This document shows positions 1 through 12,367 of a stretch of DNA of 64,000 nt, piece after piece; position 1 is the first letter of the stretch; each line of letters begins with the position of its first letter. The DNA lies in assembly GCF_000019165.1 (NCBI RefSeq), contig NC_010337.2, positions 1,125,001 through 1,189,000 of the forward strand, in the 5' to 3' direction. A model generated the notes under the pieces. It worked only from the letters and a program-made list of their open reading frames with translations. It searched no databases and had not been told where the DNA came from. The DNA is from Heliomicrobium modesticaldum Ice1. Its GTDB lineage: Bacteria > Bacillota > Desulfitobacteriia > Heliobacteriales > Heliobacteriaceae. The position numbers were made by a program, and so were the translations under genes.

Positions 1-326
1 CGCCGCGACCGTCGCCGGTGACCCTTTGGCGGCGCTGTCGCGGGATGTCGAGGTCGAACCGGCGGATACATCCTGGCAGCAGCCTGGCTCGTCAAGAGCA
101 GGGCGAACCAGGAAAAGTCCGCGTGGACTAAAAAGCACGCAAGAGAAGCAACTGTTTGATTTTGAGGGACCTAAACACTGGGTTTAGAGGAAAAATGTAC
201 AGGTTGATCAGGATTGACCGGTATGATAGACTCTGAATTCCGGTGAGCGGACAGACGACGGTACGCCGCAGCGAGCGGCGATGGCCGGAAATGTTCGTGA
301 CGGTCGTTCCTCACAATTAAAGATGA
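1..326 (+). other. rRNA operon spacer upstream of 5S
   Basis: No gene is seen here. The 16S 3' end with its anti-Shine-Dalgarno sequence is absent, so if a 16S gene precedes, it lies outside the window. Positions 3-42 form a long hairpin (arms CCGCGAC / GTCGCGG with an inner GC-rich stem). A second small hairpin is at 171-188 (CTAAAC / GTTTAG) and a third near 264-279 (CGCCGC / GCGGCG). The 10-mer TTTTGAGGGA near 160 recurs after the 23S gene near 3768, as expected for rRNA processing or spacer sequence. It is best read as internal transcribed spacer. Confidence 0.6.
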
Positions 327-443
327 TCCGGTGACAATGGCGGAGAGGTCACACCCGTTCCCATCCCGAACACGGCAGTTAAGCTCTCCAGCGCCGATGG
401 TACTTGGGACGGTGGTCCCCGGGAGAGTAGGACGTTGCCGGAT
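327..443 (+). rRNA. rrf: 5S ribosomal RNA
   Basis: The conserved 5S core is present (GGAGAGGTCACACCCG, then CCCATCCCGAACACGGCAG and the GATGGTACTTGGGA loop region). The ends pair (TCCGGTGAC near 327 with GTTGCCGGA near 442). It lies upstream of tRNA-Ala and the 23S gene rather than after the 23S. Confidence 0.93.
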
Positions 444-507
444 CAGCCGGGAAACCGGCAGGCCCGACAGTCTGCGCAGCGATGCCCGGACAGCAGCGGG
501 TCAACAT

Positions 508-583
<76 letters not shown>

Positions 584-623
584 TACCAATAAATCTTTCC
601 TGCCGCCTTTACGGTGGCGCCCT

Positions 624-642
624 TTGCTCCTTGAAAACTGCA
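624..642 (+). promoter_or_regulatory. boxA-like rRNA antitermination motif
   Basis: The sequence TGCTCCTTGAAAACTG before the 23S gene matches the boxA-like motif that Firmicutes carry in rRNA spacers, where NusB/NusE-dependent antitermination complexes load. Assignment is by motif and position only. Confidence 0.6.
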
Positions 643-820
643 CAGAGGATAGTAAAGCGCAAGCGGTTATGGTCGAAGCGATCGATGCCGCCGTTTTGCA
701 GACTTTTTTAGATGGTCATGCTTCTAAGGGCTCGTCTATACGAGACGTTTAGATAGCGTGATCCAGACAAGAGGTTTTGACGAGCGACGGATAAAACGCA
801 ACGACAATAATCGATTATAA

Positions 821-3733
<2,913 letters not shown>

Positions 3734-3779
3734 TCCTTGCTGCTTTACGACAGATACCCTCTGTGTAGTTTTGAGGGAG

Positions 3780-3820
3780 AAGCCCACTGCTTTATGGCGA
3801 AGCGGTGGGCTTTTTGCATT
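3780..3820 (+). terminator. rRNA operon terminator
   Basis: AAGCCCACTGCTT pairs with AAGCGGTGGGCTT across a short loop and is followed by TTTTT. No second 5S gene is visible between the 23S end and this hairpin. From here to 4050 I see no gene, only the weak promoter listed next. Confidence 0.88.
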
Positions 3821-3975
3821 TGTAGGGATCTTTCTTTCTACGACACAATCGGAGAATGATCAATTTCCAGATGCAGTCCTATTTCAGTGAACAGCCATGC
3901 CTTCGAATAGACAACCATGCCCTCTAGCTGGGCATTTAGGATTACACAAGGATTAAAAATATCACTTAAAAAGCG

Positions 3976-4004
3976 TTTCATTCTCTAACAAAATTCGATA
4001 CAAT
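3976..4004 (+). promoter_or_regulatory. possible sigma-A promoter for pxpBCA
   Basis: TTTCAT and TACAAT are separated by 17 bases, about 45 bases before the first plausible start of pxpB. The -35 match is poor, so this is a candidate only. Confidence 0.35.
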
Positions 4005-4050
4005 TTTTCCGAGGAGATCATATTTGTAATTTTGAGGACAATCTGACAGC

Positions 4051-4959
4051 ATGGGGATGAGCAAGCACATCATGGAGGATCAGACAAAAGAACAGAAGTG
4101 CCGACTGGTGCCGATGGGAGACAGTTGTTGGCTCATTCAGTTTGAACAAGAGATCTCCCCGGAAATCAACATCCAGGTGCATGCCATGGCGGCGGCGCTG
4201 GCGCAAGCGAAGCATCGTTGGATACGGGAGATCGTCCCCACTTATTGCACATTGGCCGTCTATTACGATCCGATGCAAATTGACGCTCACGACGTCGAAT
4301 GCTACCTATGGGCGGAACTGGCGCTGCTGAATGAAAAGGGCAGCACCATGTCTTTGACCTGGGATGTGCCTGTTCTCTACGGTGGGGAATGGGGGCCTGA
4401 TCTGACGTCATTGGCGCTGCGCAGCGGTCTGAAAACAGATGAGGTGATCGCCCTCCACGCGAACAGGACCTATCACCTGTATATGCTCGGGTTTGTGCCG
4501 GGTTTTTGCTACCTGGGGAAGGTGCCCGCCAAGATCGCTGCGCCACGCCACGCCAAACCGAGAAAGGCTGTGCCTGCCGGTTCGGTCGGCATCGCCGGCG
4601 AACAGACCGGCATGTACCCCATCGAGGCGCCGGGCGGTTGGCAGATCATCGGCCGCACGCCGGTAAAACTCTATGATCCGCGCAGGGAAACGCCGGTGCT
4701 TATGCGCCCCGGCGACCGTGTTCGCTTTCGCCCCATCGATCTCGCCACCTACCAATTTTTACACCAAAAGAGCAAATCGGGCTGGCAGCTGACGCCGGTG
4801 GAGGGGACGAGCAACAGTGACAGTACAGGTCATCAAGGGCGGCTTATTAACTACCGTCCAAGATATGGGGCGTCATGGCCATCAGGCATCCGGGATGCCC
4901 GTCGCCGGAGCCATGGACACCTTTTCCTTGCAAGCAGCCAACCTGCTGGTCGGCAATGA
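4051..4959 (+). CDS. pxpB: 5-oxoprolinase subunit PxpB (KipI family), with out-of-frame 3' extension
   Basis: PxpB, with PxpC and PxpA, forms the ATP-dependent prokaryotic 5-oxoprolinase, which opens 5-oxoproline to glutamate in the cytoplasm. The family core is clear: CRLVPMGDSCWLIQF near the N-terminus, and the conserved stretch with MLGFVPGFCYLG, PRKAVPAGSVGIAGEQTGMYP and PGGWQIIGRTP. The frame then runs about 143 nt into pxpC, adding some 48 basic residues unlike the family. A TGA in the next frame at 4817-4819 overlaps the pxpC start (GTGA), so a one-base change would restore a normal end. This is either a real extension or a frameshift, in the cell or in the data. Start at ATG 4051 is not certain; 4057 and 4072 are alternatives. 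Confidence 0.85.
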   Translation: MGMSKHIMEDQTKEQKCRLVPMGDSCWLIQFEQEISPEINIQVHAMAAALAQAKHRWIREIVPTYCTLAVYYDPMQIDAHDVECYLWAELALLNEKGSTMSLTWDVPVLYGGEWGPDLTSLALRSGLKTDEVIALHANRTYHLYMLGFVPGFCYLGKVPAKIAAPRHAKPRKAVPAGSVGIAGEQTGMYPIEAPGGWQIIGRTPVKLYDPRRETPVLMRPGDRVRFRPIDLATYQFLHQKSKSGWQLTPVEGTSNSDSTGHQGRLINYRPRYGASWPSGIRDARRRSHGHLFLASSQPAGRQ

Positions 4960-5782
4960 TCCGGGTGCGGCGGCCTTGGAGATTACACTGGTCGGGCCGC
5001 AACTGCGTTTTTTATCAACGGCGGTCATCGCCGTCACCGGCGGCGATTTATCTCCAGCAGTGGATGGCAATCCCCTGCCCATGTGGGAAAACGTGCTGAT
5101 AGAAGCGGGCAGTCTATTGACCTTCGGTGCACCGCGCAGCGGCTGCCGGGCCTATCTGGCTGTGGCCGGCGGATGGGCTGTCGAACCGGTAATGGGCAGT
5201 CGTTCCACCTACGTGAAGGGTCAGATCGGTGGCTATCAGGGCCGGGCGCTGAAGGCTGGCGATACGCTTTTGCACTACCGAGGAAAGGATTTTAACCAAA
5301 TCGGGTATCGCATTATGCAGGCAGAGTGGGTTCCCCGCTACAAGACAGATGTCTCCGTTCGGGCGATCGTGGGTCCCCAGGCTGATTTTTTTTCGTCCGT
5401 CATGCGGGAACGCTTTTTCTCAGCAGATTTCTGCATCTCCCCTCTATCGGATCGGATGGGCTATCGCTTGGAAGGTCCGTCGATTCAATCGGTTATGGAA
5501 AAAGAGATGATCTCCGACGCCACCGCTTTGGGAGCGGTGCAGGTTCCACCTGACGGTCAGCCCATCCTGTTGATGGCCGATCGGCAGACCACCGGCGGCT
5601 ATCCCAAGATCGCTACCGTCATCACCGCCGACATCCCCTTGCTGGCCCAAGCGCAGGCCGGTCACCAAGTTCGTTTTGTCCCTTGTACCCTTGGCGAGGC
5701 GCGGGCTGCGCTGCGTCAGCAGGCAGAAGTCCTTCGTTCACGCATCATTGCGCGACGATTGTCGCCGCCGGAGGTATCATAA
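4817..5782 (+). CDS. pxpC: 5-oxoprolinase subunit PxpC (biotin-dependent carboxylase-like fold)
   Basis: 321 residues from a GTG start. The N-terminus VIKGGLLTTVQDMGRHGHQ followed by PVAGAMDTFSLQAANLLVGN is the family signature. Later conserved parts include ERFF, SDRMGYRLEGP and DRQTTGGYPKIATV. It is the partner of PxpB in 5-oxoproline opening (family knowledge); older annotations call it an allophanate hydrolase-like or KipA-like protein. It is the second gene of pxpBCA and overlaps the pxpB frame. Confidence 0.9.
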   Translation: MTVQVIKGGLLTTVQDMGRHGHQASGMPVAGAMDTFSLQAANLLVGNDPGAAALEITLVGPQLRFLSTAVIAVTGGDLSPAVDGNPLPMWENVLIEAGSLLTFGAPRSGCRAYLAVAGGWAVEPVMGSRSTYVKGQIGGYQGRALKAGDTLLHYRGKDFNQIGYRIMQAEWVPRYKTDVSVRAIVGPQADFFSSVMRERFFSADFCISPLSDRMGYRLEGPSIQSVMEKEMISDATALGAVQVPPDGQPILLMADRQTTGGYPKIATVITADIPLLAQAQAGHQVRFVPCTLGEARAALRQQAEVLRSRIIARRLSPPEVS

Positions 5783-5785
5783 ACG

Positions 5786-6550
5786 ATGCGGATTGACCTC
5801 AACTGTGATATCGGCGAAAGCTTTGGTGCCTACCGGATCGGCTGTGACGCTGAGATGATCGCCATCGCCTCATCTGTCAACATCGCTTGCGGCTTTCACG
5901 GCGGCGATCCCGATGTGATGGCGGTCACAGTGGAACGGGCCTTGCAGTCTGGCGTAGCCATCGGCGCCCATCCCGGCTTTCCCGACCTGGCCGGCTTCGG
6001 TCGCCGGGAGATGCGCCTCCGGCCGTCTGAGGTGACCAACCTGATCATCTATCAGATCGGGGCGTTGCAGGCATTCGTGCAGGCCGCCGGCGGAAGGCTT
6101 CACCATGTCAAACCGCACGGCGCCCTTTACAACATGGCTGCTGTCGATGACGAATTGGCGGCGGCGGTTGCGCTGGCCGTAAAAAGGGTCGATCCGCAAC
6201 TCGTTCTCTACGCCCTCGCCGGCTCCTGCCTCGTTGAAACAGCAAAAAGGCTGGGGCTGACGGTGGCGCAGGAGGCTTTTGTCGACCGGGCTTACCGATC
6301 TGACGGCACACTGGCGCCGCGCAACCTCGCTGGCGCGGTAATCACAGATCCGGAGACGGCTGGCACGCGGGCGGTGGCGATGGTGAAGACCGGCTGCATT
6401 CCATCGATGGATGGCGACCTGATCCGGATCGACGCGGACACGCTCTGCCTGCACGGCGACAACCCGGGCGCCGCCGCCATAGCCAAGGCGGTGCGGGCTT
6501 CTTTGGAAACAGCGGGGATCGCCGTGAAAGCAGGCTTTGAAAGGACCTGA
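5786..6550 (+). CDS. pxpA: 5-oxoprolinase subunit PxpA (LamB/YcsF family)
   Basis: 254 residues, starting 3 nt after the pxpC stop. LamB/YcsF hallmarks: DLNCDIGESFGAYRIG at the N-terminus, NIACGFHGGDPDVM, IGAHPGFPDLAGFGRREM, VKPHGALYN, EAFVDRAYRSDGTLAPR and CLHGDNPGA near the C-terminus. PxpA supplies the hydrolase part of the 5-oxoprolinase complex. All three subunits are present and adjacent, so the complex is probably functional if pxpB is intact. Confidence 0.93.
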   Translation: MRIDLNCDIGESFGAYRIGCDAEMIAIASSVNIACGFHGGDPDVMAVTVERALQSGVAIGAHPGFPDLAGFGRREMRLRPSEVTNLIIYQIGALQAFVQAAGGRLHHVKPHGALYNMAAVDDELAAAVALAVKRVDPQLVLYALAGSCLVETAKRLGLTVAQEAFVDRAYRSDGTLAPRNLAGAVITDPETAGTRAVAMVKTGCIPSMDGDLIRIDADTLCLHGDNPGAAAIAKAVRASLETAGIAVKAGFERT

Positions 6551-6700
6551 CCATGCAAGAATAGGGAATGCAATATATGGACACCAATAGGACGACTGCC
6601 TAAAGAAAAGTTGGGAGACGAAACAGATATATGAAAAGATGCGAAAAAGGAAGAGAAGAAGAGATATCCAGATCTTAATTGGTCTGTTTCAATCATTTTT

Positions 6701-6822
6701 CCTGTTTTCGATGAGTGACAGGATAAGAAAACAGGGCTATCTTTATATCATAACTTAGAGGACTCTTCTGCTAAGTGGCATAGAGGCCATTTTGGAGCGA
6801 ACGCTTCAAGATGGCTTTTTTT
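6701..6822 (+). promoter_or_regulatory. structured leader with terminator upstream of the HutP-like gene
   Basis: Within the gene-free 6551-6884 three inverted repeats follow one another: CCTGTTTTC / GAAAACAGG (6701-6709, 6727-6735), ACTTAG / CTAAGT (6753-6758, 6771-6776), and an intrinsic terminator (GCCAT..AGCG / GCT..ATGGC, 6786-6815, then T7). The last may end pxpBCA transcription or act as an attenuator ahead of the gene at 6885. I found no -24/-12 element here. The rest of 6551-6700 shows no gene. Confidence 0.55.
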
Positions 6823-6884
6823 GTTTTACCCTTCTCATTTTACCCTTCTTTTTCTAAGAACGCGAAAAGGGGGATTCGGGAGAG

Positions 6885-7322
6885 ATGAAGGCAACTGCCC
6901 AAGAGGGCAAACCCTCTTTAGAGCGCGCCGCCATGATGCTTGCCATGAGTGAGACGAGAGAAAAAGAATACCGCCTTCGCCAGTACTACGGAGAAGAGAT
7001 GGGACTGGCCTGCGTCGTCACCGAAGTGGGGGGCACCGTCAGCGCCTTGCAGAGCACCGGCAAAGTGACGAATTCCGTCATCGCCGCCGCCATCAACGCC
7101 AACGTCATCGAAGCAAAATCGGAGTTCGTCCACGCCGTGCTGCACGCCACCGTCGATGCGATGAAAGGGATTTTTCTCGAAACAGCCAACAACGCCAGCT
7201 TAGCCTTGAAAATCAGCATCATCTCCGACGGCAGATGGGTGGCCGTCGGGATCTTCGGAAAGTCATCCGTCCACTCTCTCACCGAACACAGCCGGGTTGG
7301 GTTGGGATACATGCACCTTTAG
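6885..7322 (+). CDS. HutP-like RNA-binding antiterminator, first gene before nif
   Basis: 145 residues. The sequence matches the HutP family: the HAVLHATVDAMKGI stretch corresponds to HALYHATMEALHGV of Bacillus subtilis HutP, and RWVAVGIFG...EHSRVGLGYMHL to its C-terminus. The metal-ligand histidines of HutP have counterparts at H83, H87 and H135. HutP binds NAG-rich RNA with L-histidine and Mg2+ and prevents formation of a terminator in the hut leader. No hut genes are nearby. Instead the gene is flanked by terminators (6786-6822 and 7483-7522) and followed by nifI1. I infer a regulator of nif transcription; the ligand may differ from histidine, since the surrounding residues diverge. It probably corresponds to the unassigned orf1 placed before nif in heliobacteria (recalled, unchecked). 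Confidence 0.78.
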   Translation: MKATAQEGKPSLERAAMMLAMSETREKEYRLRQYYGEEMGLACVVTEVGGTVSALQSTGKVTNSVIAAAINANVIEAKSEFVHAVLHATVDAMKGIFLETANNASLALKISIISDGRWVAVGIFGKSSVHSLTEHSRVGLGYMHL

Positions 7323-7482
7323 GTGAGGAACCTTTTTCAGTCATAAGGAGTCCAGCAGGTCAAGTAAGCGGAGAGAGTGTCATTCGCAGAGTGAGCTTTT
7401 CGCAGACATAGCGTAGCGCACAACTTCATAGGAAATCGGGCGCCACCCCTTCTGCGGGGTTGGAGTGTTTACAGCGGATGAG
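7323..7482 (+). promoter_or_regulatory. AG-rich leader, candidate HutP-type binding region
   Basis: The stretch 7338-7400 is dense in NAG triplets (CAG, AAG, GAG, CAG, CAG, AAG, AAG, GAG and more), and at least two pairs have the 4-nt spacing HutP prefers. A small hairpin (ACCCC / GGGGT) lies at 7445-7460. The region sits directly before the terminator at 7483. Binding is inference. Confidence 0.35.
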
Positions 7483-7522
7483 AGAGCCTTTGGTCAATAA
7501 AAACCAAGGGCTCTTTCTGTTT
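7483..7522 (+). terminator. intrinsic terminator between the HutP-like gene and nifI1
   Basis: AGAGCCTTTGGT (7483-7494) pairs with ACCAAGGGCTCT (7503-7514) with one G-U pair, followed by the T-rich TTCTGTTTC. It must be read through, or bypassed by an unseen promoter between 7523 and 7635, for nif to be expressed. A further weak hairpin, ACGGTTT / AAACCGT, is at 7565-7597, and the anti-SD-complementary 11-mer AAGGAGGTGAT is at 7552-7562. Confidence 0.75.
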
Positions 7523-7635
7523 CTCCGGCGGGGGTTTTTTCCTGACCACATAAGGAGGTGATGCTACGGTTTCCATCTTCGAGGGTTTCCCAAACCGTCA
7601 CTGTCCCCCAATAAAAAAGAGGAGGCGTTGATTCC

Positions 7636-7953
7636 ATGAAAATGATCCGTGCCATCGTCCGGCCGGAAAAAGCCGAAGTCGTCGCGGAGGCCCTGGCCCA
7701 GGCGGGTTTGACCTCTCTCACGAAAATGCACGTCTTTGGTCGCGGCAAAACCAAAGGGATGCGCATCGGCGACGTCGTCTATGACGAATTCCCCAAAACG
7801 ATGCTCCTGATGGTCGTCGATGATGAGAATGTCGAGAAAGCCGTCGATGTGATCATCGAAGCCGGGAAAACCGGTTCCATGGGTGACGGCAAGATCTTCG
7901 TCACCCCGGTGGAAGAGGCCTACACCGTACGTACGGGGGCAAGGGGGTTGTAA
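7636..7953 (+). CDS. nifI1: nitrogenase PII-like regulator NifI1
   Basis: 105 residues of the PII (GlnB) family: MKMIRAIVRPEKAEVVAEAL at the N-terminus and GKTGSMGDGKIFVTPVEEA at the C-terminus. NifI1 and NifI2 form a heteromer that inhibits dinitrogenase by binding NifDK when nitrogen is plentiful, relieved by 2-oxoglutarate (known from methanogens). A strong RBS (AAGAGGAGG) is 8-10 nt upstream of the ATG. The position directly before nifI2-nifH fits the anaerobe-type nif operon. Confidence 0.93.
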   Translation: MKMIRAIVRPEKAEVVAEALAQAGLTSLTKMHVFGRGKTKGMRIGDVVYDEFPKTMLLMVVDDENVEKAVDVIIEAGKTGSMGDGKIFVTPVEEAYTVRTGARGL

Positions 7954-7958
7954 TTGTT

Positions 7959-8345
7959 ATGAAAGAAATCGTCGCCTTCATCCGGCGCCACCAGCTACCG
8001 GCCACGAAAAAGGCCCTGGAAGAGGCCGGCTTCCCGGCCCTCACCATCCAAAGCGTGGAAGGCCGGGGACGACAAAAGGGCATCGGCGGTTGGGCCGCCG
8101 AGATCGATCCGGAACTGAACAGCTTTGCCTCTGCGGCCCTGCAGCGCATGGAGCCGGAGATCAAATGGATTCCCAAGCGCATGCTGACCATCATCGTCCA
8201 GGATGATCAGGTCTCGGCAGCGGTGGACGCCATCGTGGTGGCCAACAAAACCGGTCATATCGGTGACGGTAAAATCTTCGTCTGCCCCCTGCAGGAAGTG
8301 GTCCGCCTGCGGACCCAAGAGCGGGGCTGCGACGCCGTCATCTAA
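7959..8345 (+). CDS. nifI2: nitrogenase PII-like regulator NifI2
   Basis: 128 residues, starting 5 nt after nifI1. PII family with the longer central loop typical of NifI2 (IGGWAAEIDPELNSFASAAL) and the conserved NKTGHIGDGKIFVCPLQEVVRLRT. It partners NifI1 in switching off nitrogenase by direct protein contact. Because both NifI proteins are present, post-translational ammonia switch-off here may be by NifI binding; no draT or draG is seen in the window. Confidence 0.93.
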   Translation: MKEIVAFIRRHQLPATKKALEEAGFPALTIQSVEGRGRQKGIGGWAAEIDPELNSFASAALQRMEPEIKWIPKRMLTIIVQDDQVSAAVDAIVVANKTGHIGDGKIFVCPLQEVVRLRTQERGCDAVI

Positions 8346-9233
<888 letters not shown>

Positions 9234-9404
9234 GACCACATCAACGCAACGAATTTCTCGACCATCTACATCGCCTTCGCAGAATACGCAGAAAGCTACT
9301 TTTTTATAAACCCTGACATCTCTTCTCGATGACCGGCAATGTCCTCCGAATGCTACTTACGCGACGAAAACACCCAATTTTAGAAAGGAAAGAGGTGTAG
9401 CTTC

Positions 9405-10865
9405 ATGGCTGAACAGCAGGATCTGAAGGGATATGCCAGCAGAGCGATGGTCGACGAGGTCCTCTCTGCCTATCCCGAAAAAGTTCAGAAGATGCGCGCC
9501 AAGCACATCACCGTCAAGGAAGAGGGCTGCGCCTCCTGCTCGATTCGATCCAACGCCAAGACAGTCCCCGGCCTGATGACCGCCCGCGGTTGCGCCTTCG
9601 CCGGCGCCAAAGGCGTCGTCTTCGGACCGGTGAAAGATATGGTGCACATCTCCCACGGACCGGTTGGCTGCGGCTACTACTCCTGGGGCAACCGCCGGAA
9701 CCTGGCGGAAGGCACCCTGGGTGTCGATAACTTCGTTCCCTTCCAGTTCACCTCCGACTTCACCGAAGGCGACATCGTCTACGGCGGCGACAAGAAGCTG
9801 GAGCAACTCTGTCGGGAAGTCAAAGCACTCTTCCCGACTGTTAAAGGCATCTCCGTCATGTCCGAATGCCCCGTCGGCCTCATCGGCGACGATATCGAGA
9901 GCGTCTCCAAGCGGATGAGCAAGGAACTGGGCATCCCCATCGTCCCGGTCCGCTGCGAAGGCTTCCGTGGCATCAGCCAGTCCCTCGGCCACCACATCGC
10001 CAACGACGCGATACGCGACCACCTGCTGGCCAAAAAGGAACGTCCCGATCCCGGCCCCTATGACGTCTCCCTCATCGGCGACTACAACATCGGCGGCGAC
10101 GCCTGGGCATCCATCAAGATTCTCGAAGAGATGGGCCTGAAGGTGCGCAACATCTGGACCGGCGACGCCACCGTCGAGATGCTGCAAACGGCCCATCAGG
10201 TGAAGCTGAACCTCATCCACTGCTACCGCAGCATGAACTACATCTGCAAACACATGGAAGAGGAATACGGGATCCCCTGGGTGGAGTTCAACTTCTTCGG
10301 CCCCACTAAGATCAAAGAATCGATCCGCAAAATCGCCGCTTTCTTCGACGAGACCATCCAAGAGAAAGCGGAAGCGGTCATCGCCAAGTACGATCCCCTC
10401 ATGCAAGCCGTCATCGACAAGTACCGCCCGCGTCTGGAAGGCAAAAAGGTCATGCTCTACGTCGGCGGCCTCCGTCCCCGTCATGTCATCGGCGCCTACG
10501 AAGACCTGGGCATGGAAGTTGTCGGCACCGGTTACGAGTTTGCCCACAAAGACGACTATGACCGCACCTTCCCCATGATGGGCGACAACACCGTCATCTA
10601 TGACGACGTGACCGCTTTCGAGTTTGAAGAGTTCGTCAACCGCATGCGGCCCGACCTGATCGGCTCCGGGATCAAGGAAAAGTACGTCTTTGAAAAGATG
10701 GGCTACCCCTTCCGCCAGATGCACTCTTGGGATTATTCCGGTCCCTACCACGCCTATGACGGTTTCCCCATCTTCGCCCGTGACATGGATATCGCCCTGA
10801 GCAGCCCCACTTGGGGACTGGCCAAGGTGCCCTGGCAAAAAGACGCGAAGGAGGTGCGCAAATGA
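9405..10865 (+). CDS. nifD: nitrogenase molybdenum-iron protein alpha chain NifD
   Basis: 486 residues. P-cluster cysteines are Cys63, Cys89 and Cys155. The FeMo-cofactor ligands are Cys273 ([10 protein letters not shown]) and His440 ([13 protein letters not shown]). The Q-S-L-G-H-H stretch near residues 192-196 matches the substrate-site glutamine and histidine. Retained ligands and the context of nifE, nifN, nifB and nifV indicate the molybdenum enzyme. RBS AAAGAGG precedes ATG; the stop overlaps the nifK start (ATGA). Confidence 0.98.
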   Translation: MAEQQDLKGYASRAMVDEVLSAYPEKVQKMRAKHITVKEEGCASCSIRSNAKTVPGLMTARGCAFAGAKGVVFGPVKDMVHISHGPVGCGYYSWGNRRNLAEGTLGVDNFVPFQFTSDFTEGDIVYGGDKKLEQLCREVKALFPTVKGISVMSECPVGLIGDDIESVSKRMSKELGIPIVPVRCEGFRGISQSLGHHIANDAIRDHLLAKKERPDPGPYDVSLIGDYNIGGDAWASIKILEEMGLKVRNIWTGDATVEMLQTAHQVKLNLIHCYRSMNYICKHMEEEYGIPWVEFNFFGPTKIKESIRKIAAFFDETIQEKAEAVIAKYDPLMQAVIDKYRPRLEGKKVMLYVGGLRPRHVIGAYEDLGMEVVGTGYEFAHKDDYDRTFPMMGDNTVIYDDVTAFEFEEFVNRMRPDLIGSGIKEKYVFEKMGYPFRQMHSWDYSGPYHAYDGFPIFARDMDIALSSPTWGLAKVPWQKDAKEVRK

Positions 10866-12304
10866 GTGAGAACACCTGCGCCTACAGGCAATCCAAAGAA
10901 GAGGTGGCCGAATGGCTGAATTCGCCCGAATACCGGGAGATGAACTTCAACCGCAAAGCCCTGTCCATCAACCCCTCCAAAGCCTGCCAGCCCCTCGGCG
11001 CCCTCCTTTGCGCCCTTGGCATCGAGGGCTGCCTCCCCTTCGTCCACGGTTCGCAAGGCTGCGCCGCCTACTTCCGCAACACCCTGAACCGTCACCTGCG
11101 CGAGCCTGTTCCCACCGTCTCCGACTCGATGACCGAAGACTCGGCCGTCTTCGGCGGTCAAGCCAACCTGATCGAAGGTCTGAAAAACGCCTACCAGGTC
11201 TATAAGCCCCAGATGATCGCTGTCTTCACCTCCTGCATGGCCGAGGTTATCGGCGACGACCTGAACGCCTTTATCGCCAACGCCCGCAACGCCGGCTCGG
11301 TGCCCCGGGACTTCCCCATCGCCTTCGCCCAGACGCCCTCCTTCGTGGGCTCTCACATCACCGGTTGGGACAATATGTTCAAAGCCCTGCTCCAGTCCTT
11401 GGCCGACCCGCGCCATGGCAGATGGACCAACGGCCGCCTCTATGTGGTCCCTGGCTTTGACGCCTACCCCGGCAACCTGCGCGAATACAAGCGCCTCGTA
11501 TCGGCCATGGGCATCCCCATGACGATGCTGCCTGACGCCACCGAAGCGATGGATTCGCCCCACACCGGTGAGTACCGGATCTACCCCGGCGGCACGCCTA
11601 TGGCGGAACTGGCGGACGCCCTGAACGCCTCCGGCTTCATCTTCATGCAGCGCTACTCCACCGTCGGCAGCTACAAGTTCGTCAAAAACGTCCAGAAGAT
11701 CAACACGGAAGTGGTCACCATGCCCATCGGTATCAACAACACCGACAAGTTCCTCATGGCCCTGCAAGAGATGACCGGCAAGCCGATCCCGGCAGAATTG
11801 GAAAAAGAGCGCGGCCGTGCCGTCGACTCGGCCATCGACGCCCATCCGTACATCCACGGCAAGCGTTTCGCCCTGTTCGGCGACCCCGACCTGCTCCTGG
11901 GCCTCACCGGCTTCCTGCTCGAAATGGGCGGCATCCCGGCCCACATCGTTTGTACCAACGGCACCGAGCAGTTCCGCAAGGACATCCAAGCGGTGCTCGA
12001 CGCCAGCCCCTTCGGCAAGGACTGCGGCGTCCATGTCGGCCGCGACCTCTGGCATATGCGCTCGCTGCTGATGACGGAGCCTGTCGACATGCTGATCGGC
12101 GACTCCCACGGCAAGTTCAACGCCAAGGACGCCAACATCCCCTTGGTCCGCATCGGCTTCCCGATCATGGACCGCGTCAACCTGCACCGGAGCCCCATCG
12201 TCGGCTACCAAGGCGCCATCAACCTGGTCACCATGATCGCCAACACCTTCATAGACCAAGTCGACTGCACCTGCCCGGACCGTCTCTTCGAACTGATGCG
12301 CTGA
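10862..12304 (+). CDS. nifK: nitrogenase molybdenum-iron protein beta chain NifK
   Basis: 480 residues from the ATG that overlaps the nifD stop, preceded by GGAGGTG. P-cluster cysteines are at 42 (KACQPLGA), 67 (GSQGCAAY) and 125 ([12 protein letters not shown]). The numbering is shifted by about 28 from Azotobacter NifK, that is, a short N-terminus as in clostridial types. An in-frame start 51 nt upstream lies inside nifD and is not needed. NifK pairs with NifD in an alpha2beta2 tetramer. Confidence 0.97.
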   Translation: MSENTCAYRQSKEEVAEWLNSPEYREMNFNRKALSINPSKACQPLGALLCALGIEGCLPFVHGSQGCAAYFRNTLNRHLREPVPTVSDSMTEDSAVFGGQANLIEGLKNAYQVYKPQMIAVFTSCMAEVIGDDLNAFIANARNAGSVPRDFPIAFAQTPSFVGSHITGWDNMFKALLQSLADPRHGRWTNGRLYVVPGFDAYPGNLREYKRLVSAMGIPMTMLPDATEAMDSPHTGEYRIYPGGTPMAELADALNASGFIFMQRYSTVGSYKFVKNVQKINTEVVTMPIGINNTDKFLMALQEMTGKPIPAELEKERGRAVDSAIDAHPYIHGKRFALFGDPDLLLGLTGFLLEMGGIPAHIVCTNGTEQFRKDIQAVLDASPFGKDCGVHVGRDLWHMRSLLMTEPVDMLIGDSHGKFNAKDANIPLVRIGFPIMDRVNLHRSPIVGYQGAINLVTMIANTFIDQVDCTCPDRLFELMR

Positions 12305-12339
12305 TCCGGTGAACGCCGCAGGTGAAGGGGTGGTAGAAG

Positions 12340-12367
12340 CTCCGGTGGCGGGAAGCCGCCACCGGAG
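12340..12367 (+). other. perfect hairpin between nifK and nifE
   Basis: A 12-bp stem, CTCCGGTGGCGG / CCGCCACCGGAG, encloses a GAAG tetraloop, with no following T tract. In the 236-nt nifK-nifE gap a second, weaker inverted repeat (AAAGAAC / GTTCTTT) lies near 12482-12507. Without a T run the hairpin looks like an mRNA stabiliser or processing site, possibly raising structural nifHDK over nifEN levels (inference). Confidence 0.6.

Noticed and set aside
1-326. 3' end of a 16S rRNA gene
   Set aside because: The anti-Shine-Dalgarno end and helix 45 sequence are absent; the region reads as spacer.
7560-7613. 17-codon frame starting ATG right after AAGGAGGTG before nifI1, as a leader peptide
   Set aside because: The RBS-ATG spacing is too short and there is no codon pattern suggesting attenuation; it overlaps a weak hairpin instead.
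7523-7635. sigma-54 promoter in front of nifI1
   Set aside because: No TGGCAC-N5-TTGC match was found here or in 6551-6884.
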